Of a stretch of DNA of 64,000 nucleotides, positions 35,847-44,551 are shown one piece after another. A program made the translations under genes and the position numbers. The notes under the pieces were generated by a model. That model had not been told where the DNA came from. It ran no database searches and worked only from the letters and a program-made list of their open reading frames with translations. The DNA comes from JBDHXE01 sp035445085. GTDB taxonomy: Bacteria; Bacteroidota; Ignavibacteria; Kapaibacteriales; UBA2268. How positions within the stretch are numbered: the stretch's first letter is position 1; every line of letters begins with the position of its first letter. Where the stretch lies: the NCBI GenBank assembly GCA_035445085.1, contig DAOMQA010000012.1, forward strand, positions 20,667 to 84,666, in the 5' to 3' direction.

Positions 35847-37881
35847 GCTATCAAAATTACTTAATTCACTCGGAGCAAATATCTACACCCCAGAGCTAAT
35901 AGACTTTAGTAATAGCTTATTTAGTGAAGTATCTGCCCTAAAGTTAGACGATGAGTCCAAGATTAGTGCTTATTTCTTAAAAGCAGATATTAGCAATATT
36001 AATATTAAATCTCTCATTGAAAGTAATTTTTCTAATAAAATTATTGAGAATATATTATTATTAAATAGAATTAGCAAAGTATCTTTATCTGGTAGCAAAA
36101 AGAATACTAGCGATTTAAGAAAACTTTTTTTAGAACTTACGGATGACTTTGCAATTATCTTCATAAAATTAGCAGAAAGATTAGTAAACTTGCGCTATGC
36201 CGACTTACGCAAAGATGAAAATTTATATAATCTTTCCGAAGAAGCCTTATATTTTTATTCTCCTATTGCCCAACAATTAGGAATAAGATTAATTTATCAC
36301 GAGTTAGAAGATATTTCCTTTCGTAATCTCTTCCCCGATGATTTTAAGTATTTAGAGTCAATGATAGAAAAGAAAATGCACTTCTATCAATCTAAATTAA
36401 ATACAATGAAAGCTGATTTATTAAAAATGATGAATAAATTTAATATTCATTGTAAATTTCAACAAAGAGTAAAAAGACCCTATTCTATATATAGAAAATT
36501 AGTAAAACAAAAAATACCCTTAGAGAAGATATTCGATTTATTAGCTCTAAGAGTAATTCCAAATACCGTTGAAGAATGCTATTTAGCTTTAGGAGCTGTT
36601 CATAGTCAATGGATACCTATCGAAGGTAGATTTCGCGATTGGATTAGCTTTCCAAAATCAAATGGCTACCGCTCTATTCAAACAACGGTGGCAACACGAA
36701 CAGGGGATAAATTTGAAATTCAAATTAGAACTGAAGAGATGCACCAAGAAGCCGAATACGGCTCTTCTGCGCATTGGTCATACAAGCAAGGGGGAAAATC
36801 AACCCAACAAGATTGGGTAAATCGCTTACGTGAGTTCTTAGAAAACGATGAGTACTTTGATAACCCTTACTTAGCTTTTGACAAATTAAAACAAGAGATG
36901 AAGCGTGATTATATTAATGTTCTAACTCCTAAAGGCGAAATAAGACCTCTGCCCGAAGGTAGTACAACTCTTGATTATGCGTTCGATGTCCATACTGACT
37001 TGGGCTACAAAACTACTGGGGCACGTGTAAACGGTAAATTTGTAAAACTCAATACTATTCTAAAGTCTGGCGATGTAATTGATATAATCTCTAATAATAG
37101 TGCAACACCATCTCGCGATTGGATAAATATCGTTAAGACCAACCGCGCGAAAACTAAAATTTTGCGTTGGTTTAAGAAAAACGAACAAGACCTCTTAATT
37201 AATGATGGTAGAAATACTTGGGAAAAACTAAAAAATAAATACAAAAAAAGACTTATCGGCAATGATGATGAACAAAAAGCCAAAAATAATATTAATAAAC
37301 TTGGCTTCAAATCTTTAGACGACTTCTTTTACGCTATTGCAAGCGGAGGAGTGAAGTGTACCCTGTTTACATTAAAAAAAGTCTACCCTGACGCCTTCAA
37401 AAAAACTGACAATGACAAAAAGGAAGCTAAATATAGTGCGGGTAAGCACTCCATCCCACAAGTAAGAGTAGAAGGCTTATCTAATATAACAACAGTCCTG
37501 TCCAAATGCTGTAACCCTATAAAAGGAGAGCCTATTGTTGCATATATCACTAAAAAGTCTGATATAAAAATACATTCGAAAAATTGCCAGTATATTAAGA
37601 ACTTGGGCTTACCACAAGATAATTTTAAGCCAGCAGAGTGGTATGGAGAATCGACGACTCAACAAATAAACATTAGAGTTTTAGGATTTTCTTATAGTAA
37701 AGTATTAACCGCATTCGTAGAAGAAGCCGACGACAATAGCATCAAAATTATTGACACTAATAAAATAAAGCTTAGGAACTTGGAGGGAATATCTGCCGAA
37801 TTATTAGTCAAGGATTACTCCCAACTCAATAAATTTATGAATAAATTACGTAATAGCCAACATATTGAAGAAGTAAAATAA
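35833..37881 (+). CDS. RelA/SpoT family (p)ppGpp synthetase with inactive hydrolase domain
   Basis: A 682-residue Rel protein. The open frame reaches back to 35782, but the ATG at 35833 with AAGGAG ahead is preferred. The N-terminal 190 residues align with the HD hydrolase domain, yet the HDxxED motif is replaced (AYFLKADISN) and KLADRLHN reads KLAERLVN, so hydrolysis is not expected. The synthetase domain is intact (VKRPYSIYRKL, FPKSNGYRSIQTTV, FEIQIRTEEMH, AEYGSSAHW). TGS (about 365-430), the Cys-containing CCNP segment and a C-terminal ACT-like region follow. It should make (p)ppGpp in response to stalled ribosomes; a hydrolase must be elsewhere. It overlaps the PyrD-like gene by 14 bases. 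Confidence 0.93.
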   Translation: MEKDELSKLLNSLGANIYTPELIDFSNSLFSEVSALKLDDESKISAYFLKADISNINIKSLIESNFSNKIIENILLLNRISKVSLSGSKKNTSDLRKLFLELTDDFAIIFIKLAERLVNLRYADLRKDENLYNLSEEALYFYSPIAQQLGIRLIYHELEDISFRNLFPDDFKYLESMIEKKMHFYQSKLNTMKADLLKMMNKFNIHCKFQQRVKRPYSIYRKLVKQKIPLEKIFDLLALRVIPNTVEECYLALGAVHSQWIPIEGRFRDWISFPKSNGYRSIQTTVATRTGDKFEIQIRTEEMHQEAEYGSSAHWSYKQGGKSTQQDWVNRLREFLENDEYFDNPYLAFDKLKQEMKRDYINVLTPKGEIRPLPEGSTTLDYAFDVHTDLGYKTTGARVNGKFVKLNTILKSGDVIDIISNNSATPSRDWINIVKTNRAKTKILRWFKKNEQDLLINDGRNTWEKLKNKYKKRLIGNDDEQKAKNNINKLGFKSLDDFFYAIASGGVKCTLFTLKKVYPDAFKKTDNDKKEAKYSAGKHSIPQVRVEGLSNITTVLSKCCNPIKGEPIVAYITKKSDIKIHSKNCQYIKNLGLPQDNFKPAEWYGESTTQQINIRVLGFSYSKVLTAFVEEADDNSIKIIDTNKIKLRNLEGISAELLVKDYSQLNKFMNKLRNSQHIEEVK

Positions 37882-37916
37882 ACAAACATGCCAAGCTAAA
37901 TTTTAAATTTGCACGA

Positions 37917-37944
37917 TTGTTTAGTATTTTTTATAGTAATTTTG
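37917..37944 (+). promoter_or_regulatory. Promoter of the CPBP protease gene
   Basis: TTG at 37917-37919, 17-base spacer and TAATTTTG at 37937-37944, matching TAnnTTTG. It ends 24 bases before the start codon at 37969. Confidence 0.55.
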
Positions 37945-37968
37945 TATTTTATATTATTGTTAAATTAA

Positions 37969-38688
37969 ATGAATATAGCCAATATTAAAAACGACTTCTC
38001 AAAAGCCGAGTGGAAAACTTATAGTTTATTATTATCTGCGCCAATACTCTTATCTTTGTACTATTACTTTGGGTATGCACATAATTTTGTAAAAATATTC
38101 CCCAGTTTTGCTTCGAGTCCCGAATTAGATTTTTATTCACATATATATCAATTTGCATCTTTTTTCGTATTACTATTAGTTATCCCCTTGCTATTTCAAA
38201 TATTTGCAATAAAAAAGCCACTTAGCGACATAGGATTTGGGCTTGGCGATACCAAATTTGGTGCAAAACTATTGCTTATTATTCCTATTGCCGCCCCTAT
38301 TATATATTTTGCAGTTATGGGCGACGACGTAAGAACAGAATATCCACTTGCGAAGATATTGCATTCACGGCACGAGCTAATCTTTGTTTATGAATTAATG
38401 TATGTATTGTTATATTATATAGCTTGGGAATTCTTCTTCCGCGGTTTCCTTTTATTTAATTTATCCGAAAAATTTGGTGCTACAAACGCAATAATAATTC
38501 AAACTATATCATCCTGCTTGATTCACTTAGGCAAACCTGCCGGAGAAACTATTGGGGCTATTATTGTTGGCGTAATATTTGGTTATTTGGCTATTAGAAC
38601 TAGGTCTTTTTGGTATGTTTTTGCACTTCATATTACTTTAGGCGTTCTAACTGATTTATTTATTATTTTCTTCCATGGGGCTATATGA
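37969..38688 (+). CDS. CPBP family intramembrane metalloprotease
   Basis: A 239-residue membrane protein with about seven hydrophobic segments and the CPBP (CAAX protease/Rce1-like) motifs: motif 1 reads WEFFFRG (E154, R158), where many family members have EExxxR, and motif 2 has His186 in SSCLIHLGK; a further helix AIIVGVIFGYLAIRTRS follows. Family members are glutamate-dependent intramembrane proteases, and others appear to act as scaffolds. Trp instead of the first Glu occurs in some bacterial members, so activity is uncertain. Its last four bases overlap the epimerase start (ATGA). Confidence 0.85.
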   Translation: MNIANIKNDFSKAEWKTYSLLLSAPILLSLYYYFGYAHNFVKIFPSFASSPELDFYSHIYQFASFFVLLLVIPLLFQIFAIKKPLSDIGFGLGDTKFGAKLLLIIPIAAPIIYFAVMGDDVRTEYPLAKILHSRHELIFVYELMYVLLYYIAWEFFFRGFLLFNLSEKFGATNAIIIQTISSCLIHLGKPAGETIGAIIVGVIFGYLAIRTRSFWYVFALHITLGVLTDLFIIFFHGAI

Positions 38689-39665
38689 AAACTTGCTTAA
38701 TAACAGGTATAAACGGATTTATAGGTTCTAACTTAGCAAAAAGATTATTAAAAGAAGGGTACAAAGTAAAAGGTCTCATCAGAAAATCTTCAGACTTAAA
38801 ATTCATTAAAGGATTGGATATTGAATTTCATTATGGAGATATTAATGACTTAAATTCATTAATTGAAGCAAGCAAATCTTGTTCGCGCGTCTTCCATGTT
38901 GCGGCACTTGCGTCTGATTGGGGTGCTTACGAAAAATTTTATGAAATTAATGTAAATGGTACTTTAAACGTTGCCAAAGCTTGCGTTGCAAACAATGTTG
39001 ATAGAATGGTATATATCAGCACTGTAGCAATGTATGGATTTGGAAGAACAAACGTTAAAGAAAGTGATAGCAAGCCTATAACGGGGTTTGCATATAACGA
39101 TACAAAAAAAATTGCTGAAGATAAGGTTTTTGAATATGCAAAGCAAAACAACCTTAATATTACTGCTGTGAAGCCCGGCAATGTATACGGTACTAACGAC
39201 CATACATTTATTGAAAAGTATTTAGAGGCAATGGTTTCTGGTAAAATTGCTTATGTTGATAAAGGCAAAAGAAAAACTTGCCCCGTATATATCGAAAACC
39301 TAATTGAAGGTATAATGTTAGCAAATGATAGCGACAAGGCTATTGGTGAAACATTTATTATTACAGATGGTTTAGATATTACGTGGAAGGAATTTACCGA
39401 TAAGTTTGCCGATGAAATGGGATTAAAGCACCCTACCCAATCCTTTCCTTTTTGGCTTGCTTTTGCAATTGGTAGCTTGCTCGAATTCTTATATAAATTA
39501 GTTAATAGTAAAAATCCTCCTCTAATTACCCCATATCGTGTTAGCAATGGGGGCTTAGATTATACTTTTTCTATTGACAAAGCTAAGCAAGTTCTTGGCT
39601 ATAGCCCTAAGGTAAAATTCGACGAAGCAGTCAAAACAACAGTAAATTGGTATAAAAGTAGGTAG
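38685..39665 (+). CDS. NAD-dependent epimerase/dehydratase (extended SDR)
   Basis: A 326-residue extended short-chain dehydrogenase. It has the NAD(P)-binding TGINGFIG (G8, G11, G14), the HVAALASDW strand, catalytic-type S112/T113 and Y137-x3-K141 (YNDTK), and KPGNVYG. It is closest in general plan to the 3-beta-hydroxysteroid dehydrogenase/isomerase-like and dihydroflavonol reductase-like groups. The substrate (nucleotide sugar, hopanoid or other lipid) cannot be told. It is translationally coupled to the CPBP protease. Confidence 0.88.
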   Translation: MKTCLITGINGFIGSNLAKRLLKEGYKVKGLIRKSSDLKFIKGLDIEFHYGDINDLNSLIEASKSCSRVFHVAALASDWGAYEKFYEINVNGTLNVAKACVANNVDRMVYISTVAMYGFGRTNVKESDSKPITGFAYNDTKKIAEDKVFEYAKQNNLNITAVKPGNVYGTNDHTFIEKYLEAMVSGKIAYVDKGKRKTCPVYIENLIEGIMLANDSDKAIGETFIITDGLDITWKEFTDKFADEMGLKHPTQSFPFWLAFAIGSLLEFLYKLVNSKNPPLITPYRVSNGGLDYTFSIDKAKQVLGYSPKVKFDEAVKTTVNWYKSR

Positions 39666-39833
39666 AATAACCTGCTTTTATATCGGTACTTTATTGACAG
39701 CTCATCTAATATATGCGATTTGCCTATATTAGAATTTGGCTATACTCCCTATTATGCCCATTGTCTTATTTGATTCTTAATAATTTTTCAAAATAAATTT
39801 TAATTTGATTAGAAAATTTATTAATTTCGTAAA

Positions 39834-39841
39834 TAACTTTG
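39834..39841 (+). promoter_or_regulatory. Possible -7 element for the DUF3109 gene
   Basis: TAACTTTG matches TAnnTTTG and ends 14 bases before the ATG at 39856, implying a very short leader. Its position also argues against the upstream TTG (39805) as start. A clear -33 box is missing. Confidence 0.35.
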
Positions 39842-39855
39842 GCATAATTTTTTCT

Positions 39856-40419
39856 ATGATATTAGTAGATGACATATTAGTAGAAGACAGAATTGCTTCT
39901 ACACATTTCGAATGCGACTTGCAAAAATGCAAAGGTGCTTGCTGTACTTTCCCCGGTGAATACGGCGCCCCCCTATTGGATGAAGAGGTAGACAAAATAA
40001 AAGAAGTACTTCCTTATGCAATGGAATATTTATCCGAGAAATCTATAAAACATATAGAGGAGCAAGGATTTATTCAAGGTAGCCCTGGCGAATACACTAC
40101 CACTTGTATCGAAAAAAAGGATTGTGTATTTGTATATTACGAAGGGGATATCGCCTTTTGTTCTATAGAAAAAGCTTATAGAGATGGTAAAATAGACTTC
40201 AAAAAACCTATTTCTTGTCATTTATTCCCTATCAGAGTCGGTAATTTTAACGGCAAATACCTATATTACGAAAAAATACCAGAATGCAATGCTGCCTTAA
40301 TCAGAGGCAAGGAAAAACAAGTCAAAATATACCAAAGTGTAAAAGAAGCTCTAATCCGTGCTTACGGCGAAGATTGGTATAATAATTATATAAATACTAT
40401 TGGGAAAAAAGAAACGTGA
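39856..40419 (+). CDS. DUF3109 family Cys-rich protein
   Basis: A 187-residue cytoplasmic protein. A TTG at 39805 would add 17 hydrophobic residues, but ATG 39856 gives the family start MILVDDILVEDRI. The front has a C20-x4-C25-x3-CC cluster (FECDLQKCKGACC), followed by CIEKKDC, FCSIE, ISCHLFPIR and PECN. This YkgJ-like set of cysteines suggests bound zinc or an Fe-S cluster. DUF3109 is widespread in Bacteroidota and its function is unknown. The gene overlaps rpoN by four bases (GTGA), so the two are translated together. Confidence 0.87.
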   Translation: MILVDDILVEDRIASTHFECDLQKCKGACCTFPGEYGAPLLDEEVDKIKEVLPYAMEYLSEKSIKHIEEQGFIQGSPGEYTTTCIEKKDCVFVYYEGDIAFCSIEKAYRDGKIDFKKPISCHLFPIRVGNFNGKYLYYEKIPECNAALIRGKEKQVKIYQSVKEALIRAYGEDWYNNYINTIGKKET

Positions 40420-42206
40420 AAATTGGATTAGATATAAGAACAGCATTAACCCAAACATTAACGCCACAGCAAATACAATACCTAAAGCTTTTACAAATGT
40501 CTGTTGTAGAATTTGAGCAGTACCTTGACCAAGAAATTGAGCAAAACCCTCTAATCGAAAACCCAGACAATCCGGATAATACTATATTAGAAATTGCAAA
40601 AGAGATTAGTGGCGATGATGAAGAGTTTTATAATGAAACAACTTATATCAACGATATTTCCGATAGTAATAGCGACCTAAACGCAATCGATAACTTTAGC
40701 GAAGACATATACTCCAATAGCGATAGCGATGACTATAATGAATTGCGAAGCCAAATAGACGATGATGGTGATCCATTTGAATTTCACGATTTAGTATGGC
40801 AAGACGAGTCGAGCGACACCGTTGACGCTTATAATAGCAATGAAAGCGATGATGAAGACTTTGCACCTTTTCAAATTAAAGACAATACATCTTTTGCTGA
40901 AGACTTAGAAACGCAATTTAATTTACAGCCCCTAAGCGAAGATGAAAGAAGCATTGGCAAAATAATAATTGGCAATATAGATGACGATGGTTATATTCGT
41001 ATGACTTTAGAAGAAGTTCGAGATTTTGTTAATTCTCAAATAGCAGAATATAATTTTAATATCCAACAAAAGGAATTTTTAAAAAAGAACGAGGAGCAAA
41101 AGCAATCATACAATCCTGCAAGCCAATTTGCATTAAGCAATAAAACTAAGCAAATTTTAGAGTTTGCTGACGAACTAAAAGAATCGGACAATATTAGTGA
41201 TTTAATTAAAAATCAGAATAATCATAATCGCACTATTAGCTATGCTTCAGAATTAAAAATACCTGTAACCTTAGAACAAGTAGAAAAAGTCCATGGTTTA
41301 ATTAAACTATTAGATCCCCCTGGCGTTGGCTCTCGTAATATGCAGGAATGTTTGATTGCCCAAATTGAATCTTTACACGAAATACATTCCACGCAAGTTA
41401 TTGCCCTTGATATTCTTAAAAACTCTTTCGAACCGTTTACCAAAAAGCACTTCGACGTCCTGATGAATAAGCACAACCTAACTACCGATGGGCTACGTGA
41501 AGTTATGGATTATATCAAAAAGCTCAACCCAAAGCCCGGTCGGGGTAATTCTGTATCCGAGATGAACACCGTAATACCAGACTTTATTGTAGAAGTAGAC
41601 AAAGAAGACAATGAATTACTAATTTCCTTAAACGACAATAAAATGCCCGTTCTAAAGGTAAGCAAAGCCTATGAGATTCTTAAAAAGAGTGGTAAAATAA
41701 AAAATTTTAATAAAGAAACGAAAGAGTGGCTAAGGCAAAAAAATGAAGATGCCAAATTCATTATTCAAGCAGTGCAACAACGTAAAATTACAATGATGAA
41801 GGTAATGACTGCTATTTCACAACTTCAAAAGGATTTCTTTATAGAAGGAAAAGCTGCTATTAAACCTCTCATTTACAAAAACATTGCTGACGATACTAAT
41901 ATAGATATTTCAACCGTGTGCAGGATAGTAAACAATAAATATGTGCTAACACAGTTCGGTACTTTTGAACTCAAATTTTTCTTCTCGGAGTCTCTACCAT
42001 CAGTAGATGGCGAAGATATTTCTACTACTGTGATCAAAGATTCACTTAAGGATTTAATCGATAGCGAACCTAAAAACGCACCGCATAGCGACGAATTGCT
42101 CGCGAATCTCCTCAAAGATATGGGTTTTAATGTAGCACGTCGCACCGTTGCAAAATATAGGGAACAATTAAAAATCCCTGTTGCAAGACTTAGAAAAGAG
42201 CTTTAA
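40416..42206 (+). CDS. rpoN: RNA polymerase sigma-54 factor
   Basis: A 596-residue sigma-54. The GTG start overlaps the DUF3109 stop. Region I is typical (ALTQTLTPQQIQYLKLLQMS, EQYLDQEIEQNPLIE); residues about 55-165 form a very acidic, Ser/Asp/Asn-rich region II, larger than in E. coli; the core-binding and HTH regions (LLDPPGVGSRNMQECL, LNPKPGRG, DISTVCRIVNNKY) follow, and the RpoN box ARRTVAKYR is present at 574-582. It directs RNA polymerase to -24/-12 promoters and needs AAA+ activators, none of which are in this window. Chromosomal coupling with a DUF3109 protein is notable. Confidence 0.97.
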   Translation: MKIGLDIRTALTQTLTPQQIQYLKLLQMSVVEFEQYLDQEIEQNPLIENPDNPDNTILEIAKEISGDDEEFYNETTYINDISDSNSDLNAIDNFSEDIYSNSDSDDYNELRSQIDDDGDPFEFHDLVWQDESSDTVDAYNSNESDDEDFAPFQIKDNTSFAEDLETQFNLQPLSEDERSIGKIIIGNIDDDGYIRMTLEEVRDFVNSQIAEYNFNIQQKEFLKKNEEQKQSYNPASQFALSNKTKQILEFADELKESDNISDLIKNQNNHNRTISYASELKIPVTLEQVEKVHGLIKLLDPPGVGSRNMQECLIAQIESLHEIHSTQVIALDILKNSFEPFTKKHFDVLMNKHNLTTDGLREVMDYIKKLNPKPGRGNSVSEMNTVIPDFIVEVDKEDNELLISLNDNKMPVLKVSKAYEILKKSGKIKNFNKETKEWLRQKNEDAKFIIQAVQQRKITMMKVMTAISQLQKDFFIEGKAAIKPLIYKNIADDTNIDISTVCRIVNNKYVLTQFGTFELKFFFSESLPSVDGEDISTTVIKDSLKDLIDSEPKNAPHSDELLANLLKDMGFNVARRTVAKYREQLKIPVARLRKEL

Positions 42207-42222
42207 TATGTTTCAACTTATA

Positions 42223-42274
42223 AATTATTTAACCCTGAAAATTCCAAATTTCAAGGCTAAATAATTATTATTTT
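42223..42274. terminator. Hairpin between convergent rpoN and peptide transporter genes
   Basis: Outer arms AATTATTTA and TAAATAATT with inner CTGAAA/TTTCAA pairing form an imperfect long stem between the two stops, with a TTATTATTTTC stretch after it. Likely a bidirectional terminator. Confidence 0.6.
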
Positions 42275-42324
42275 CTAAAGACCTCTAAAATCCTCAATCC
42301 AGTTGCAGCCAAGGCGCTTTATAT

Positions 42325-43737
42325 TTATTTATTATGAGTGGCTTGTGGCAATATAAATTTTTGATATAATAATAGCCCAAGCATGCACAATACACCTATC
42401 AGAGAGAATAATATCCAAAGTTCACTAGTATAGGCATACTGTGAAATATCTTGCTTTGTTAAACCAACTTTCTCTGCGGCAACAATAGCATCGGATATTT
42501 TAGAGCCTATTGGTATAGCCTCATAGTTTGCAGCTATCAACTTTGTATTGATAAATTCTATCATTGGATTATCTACCATCTTTACATATAACCAAGCCCC
42601 TACAAAACTACCTATCAAAGAGCCAAAAAAGCCATATAAAAAACCGAAGCCCATATAAGTTGCTTTTTTATCTTCAGGAGCAATTAATCCTAAGTAAGAT
42701 ATGTATTTAGGGTGTGCAGTCATCTCCCCTATTGAAAAAATAAATATACCTAATAAAAATACCCAGATATTAGAACTTATAGCTAAAATAGCCATTCCAA
42801 GCGTTCCAAGCCCTATACCCGTAAGCATTGTAGGCAATGCTTTTGTGTTTTTTACTATATTGGATATAAATAATTGTAATATAATTATTGTAAGTGCATT
42901 CATTACTGTAACATGTTCAACATCAAATTTGCCAACAAATGGAAGATATTTAGCAAGTATATTATCTAAAGGGGTAGCATCTACAAAATCTTTTACATAC
43001 CATAGAACACTATCGAACATTTGGAAGTACAAAATCCAGAACCAAGAATAGATAAATATAAACAAAATAAAACGCCAATCCATAAAGACAATAGTAATTT
43101 TACTAAAGATTTGCTTAATAGTATCAATTAAAGGCTCTTTATTACCTTGTTGAATATTAGGCTCTTTATAAATAAAGAACGTAGGAAGTATCATTAATCC
43201 AGTTGCTACTGCAGCCATCAATAATACGTAGGACCAATTTAATGCTTTCAGATATGGAACAAAAACTAAAGGAAAAATAAAAGCACCGAGATTTATTGAC
43301 CAATAAAATATACCAAAGCCAAGAGTTGAATTTCGTTCATCTGTTACTTTTGCAATAGTTCCCGAAATGATCGGCTTAAAAGTACCTGCCCCTAAGCCCA
43401 TAATTACTAAGAATATAAATACTGCCGCATAGTCTGTAGATTGTGATGTTAAGAAATACCCTATGCCCAAGAGCGAAAAAGCCACCATAAGCGTACGCCG
43501 ATAGCCCATTTTATCAGCAACAGCACCAGAGATAATTGGCAAAAAATATAAAAGTGGCTGTATAGTGCCTTTAATTGCGCCTACCTCTGGCTTTGTAAAG
43601 CCTAATATCTCGGTCATATATACAGATAATACGCTCATTACCCCATAATAAGCACCACGCTCAAAAAATTCAAACATTATAACAACCCAATAAGTCATCG
43701 GGAAATCTTTTATTCCAACTTTCTTTTGTATATCCAT
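42325..43737 (-). CDS. POT family proton-coupled peptide transporter
   Basis: A 470-residue major facilitator protein with about 12-14 membrane segments. The POT-family fingerprint ExxERFxYY is seen near the start as EFFERGAYY, and GADKMGYRR-type loop 2-3 is SGAVADKMGYRR. A long extracytoplasmic loop lies between helices in the middle (about 245-290). It would import di- or tripeptides with protons at the inner membrane; amino acid or nitrate specificity cannot be excluded. The first 16 residues are hydrophilic. It diverges from a barrel gene, with a perfect palindrome between (43812-43830). Confidence 0.88.
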   Translation of the reverse strand: MDIQKKVGIKDFPMTYWVVIMFEFFERGAYYGVMSVLSVYMTEILGFTKPEVGAIKGTIQPLLYFLPIISGAVADKMGYRRTLMVAFSLLGIGYFLTSQSTDYAAVFIFLVIMGLGAGTFKPIISGTIAKVTDERNSTLGFGIFYWSINLGAFIFPLVFVPYLKALNWSYVLLMAAVATGLMILPTFFIYKEPNIQQGNKEPLIDTIKQIFSKITIVFMDWRFILFIFIYSWFWILYFQMFDSVLWYVKDFVDATPLDNILAKYLPFVGKFDVEHVTVMNALTIIILQLFISNIVKNTKALPTMLTGIGLGTLGMAILAISSNIWVFLLGIFIFSIGEMTAHPKYISYLGLIAPEDKKATYMGFGFLYGFFGSLIGSFVGAWLYVKMVDNPMIEFINTKLIAANYEAIPIGSKISDAIVAAEKVGLTKQDISQYAYTSELWILFSLIGVLCMLGLLLYQKFILPQATHNK

Positions 43738-43811
43738 ACTCTACCTTGATTATTCTTTTTATTTTTTGTAAAATTTTATTTCTAATATACTTTAAAAAAA
43801 TTATGTAACAA

Positions 43812-43830
43812 AATACGAATTATTCGTATT
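43812..43830. promoter_or_regulatory. Perfect 19-base palindrome, candidate operator
   Basis: AATACGAAT and its exact complement ATTCGTATT flank one central T. A further half-like ATTCGT follows at 43838-43843. It lies between divergent starts (43737 on the minus strand, 43865 on the plus strand), where an operator for a dimeric regulator would be expected. Confidence 0.55.
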
Positions 43831-43864
43831 ATATAAGATTCGTTGTTCAAAATTGGAAATTCAA

Positions 43865-44464
43865 ATGAAAAAATTATGCTTCTTACTTGTTTTTATACTA
43901 TTACCTGCTTCAACTTATGCTAATTTTGATTTAGGCGTAAAATTAGGATATACGGCAACTAAGTTTAGCACTCAAGATACGGCTATTTCTTCAGGCTTCA
44001 AAAATGGCTTTGAATTTGGAGCATTTGCTCGTTTTGGCAAAGTTATTTTTATTCAACCAGAATTAATGTATTCTATCGATGGAGGCAAATTAGATTTTAC
44101 TGAACACAATAATACCAATACTTATGAAGTAAAACAAAAATCAGTTGATATAGCAGTATTGTTAGGTTGGAAGTTTATGAATGGAGAAGCATTCGCTGCA
44201 AGTTTACAAGCTGGAGTATTCGGTTCTTTCCTTACAGACAAAGGTGTAGAGGATGCTCTAAATGATGCTTACCAATTAGAATTCAAAGATATGATTTATG
44301 GCGTAAAATTTGGAGTAGGCGCCGAAGTTGGTAACTTTACAGTAGACTTAAGGTATATCAAAGGGTTAAACGATATTTACAAAAGTGGCGAAGGATTTCA
44401 AAGCTTTGATTTGTCAAAATCAAAAATAGAATTTACCGTCGGACTTAAGCTATTATCCTTCTAA
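43865..44464 (+). CDS. Outer-membrane beta-barrel protein (PorT-like fold)
   Basis: A 199-residue protein. The frame begins with a TTG at 43853, but ATG 43865 starts a clear signal peptide (MKKLCFLLVFILLPASTYA, cleavage near 19). The mature part has amphipathic strands, NFDLGVKLGYTATKF at the start, FIQPELMYSIDGG, and a final IEFTVGLKLLSF strand, as in Bacteroidota outer-membrane-beta-barrel (PF13568-like) proteins. Function is unknown. It is divergent from a peptide transporter and shares a palindromic intergenic element with it. Confidence 0.78.
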   Translation: MKKLCFLLVFILLPASTYANFDLGVKLGYTATKFSTQDTAISSGFKNGFEFGAFARFGKVIFIQPELMYSIDGGKLDFTEHNNTNTYEVKQKSVDIAVLLGWKFMNGEAFAASLQAGVFGSFLTDKGVEDALNDAYQLEFKDMIYGVKFGVGAEVGNFTVDLRYIKGLNDIYKSGEGFQSFDLSKSKIEFTVGLKLLSF

Positions 44465-44490
44465 TACCATTCTCCTTTATTTAAAATAAG

Positions 44491-44529
44491 AAGCTCAATA
44501 AATTTGAATATATCAGAATTATTGAGCTT
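44491..44529. terminator. Bidirectional terminator between convergent barrel genes
   Basis: Eleven-base stem (44491-44501 with 44519-44529, AAGCTCAATAA and complement). It lies between two convergent stops; T richness is modest on both sides. Confidence 0.7.
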
Positions 44530-44551
44530 TACTATATATAAAGACTATATT

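Noticed and set aside
39805..39855. TTG start for the DUF3109 gene
   Set aside because: A TAnnTTTG element lies inside this stretch and the family start is at the ATG 39856.
40620..40900. Repetitive GAT/AGC-rich stretch in rpoN, considered as a repeat array
   Set aside because: It encodes the acidic region II in frame; units are not regular and no CRISPR-like spacing exists.
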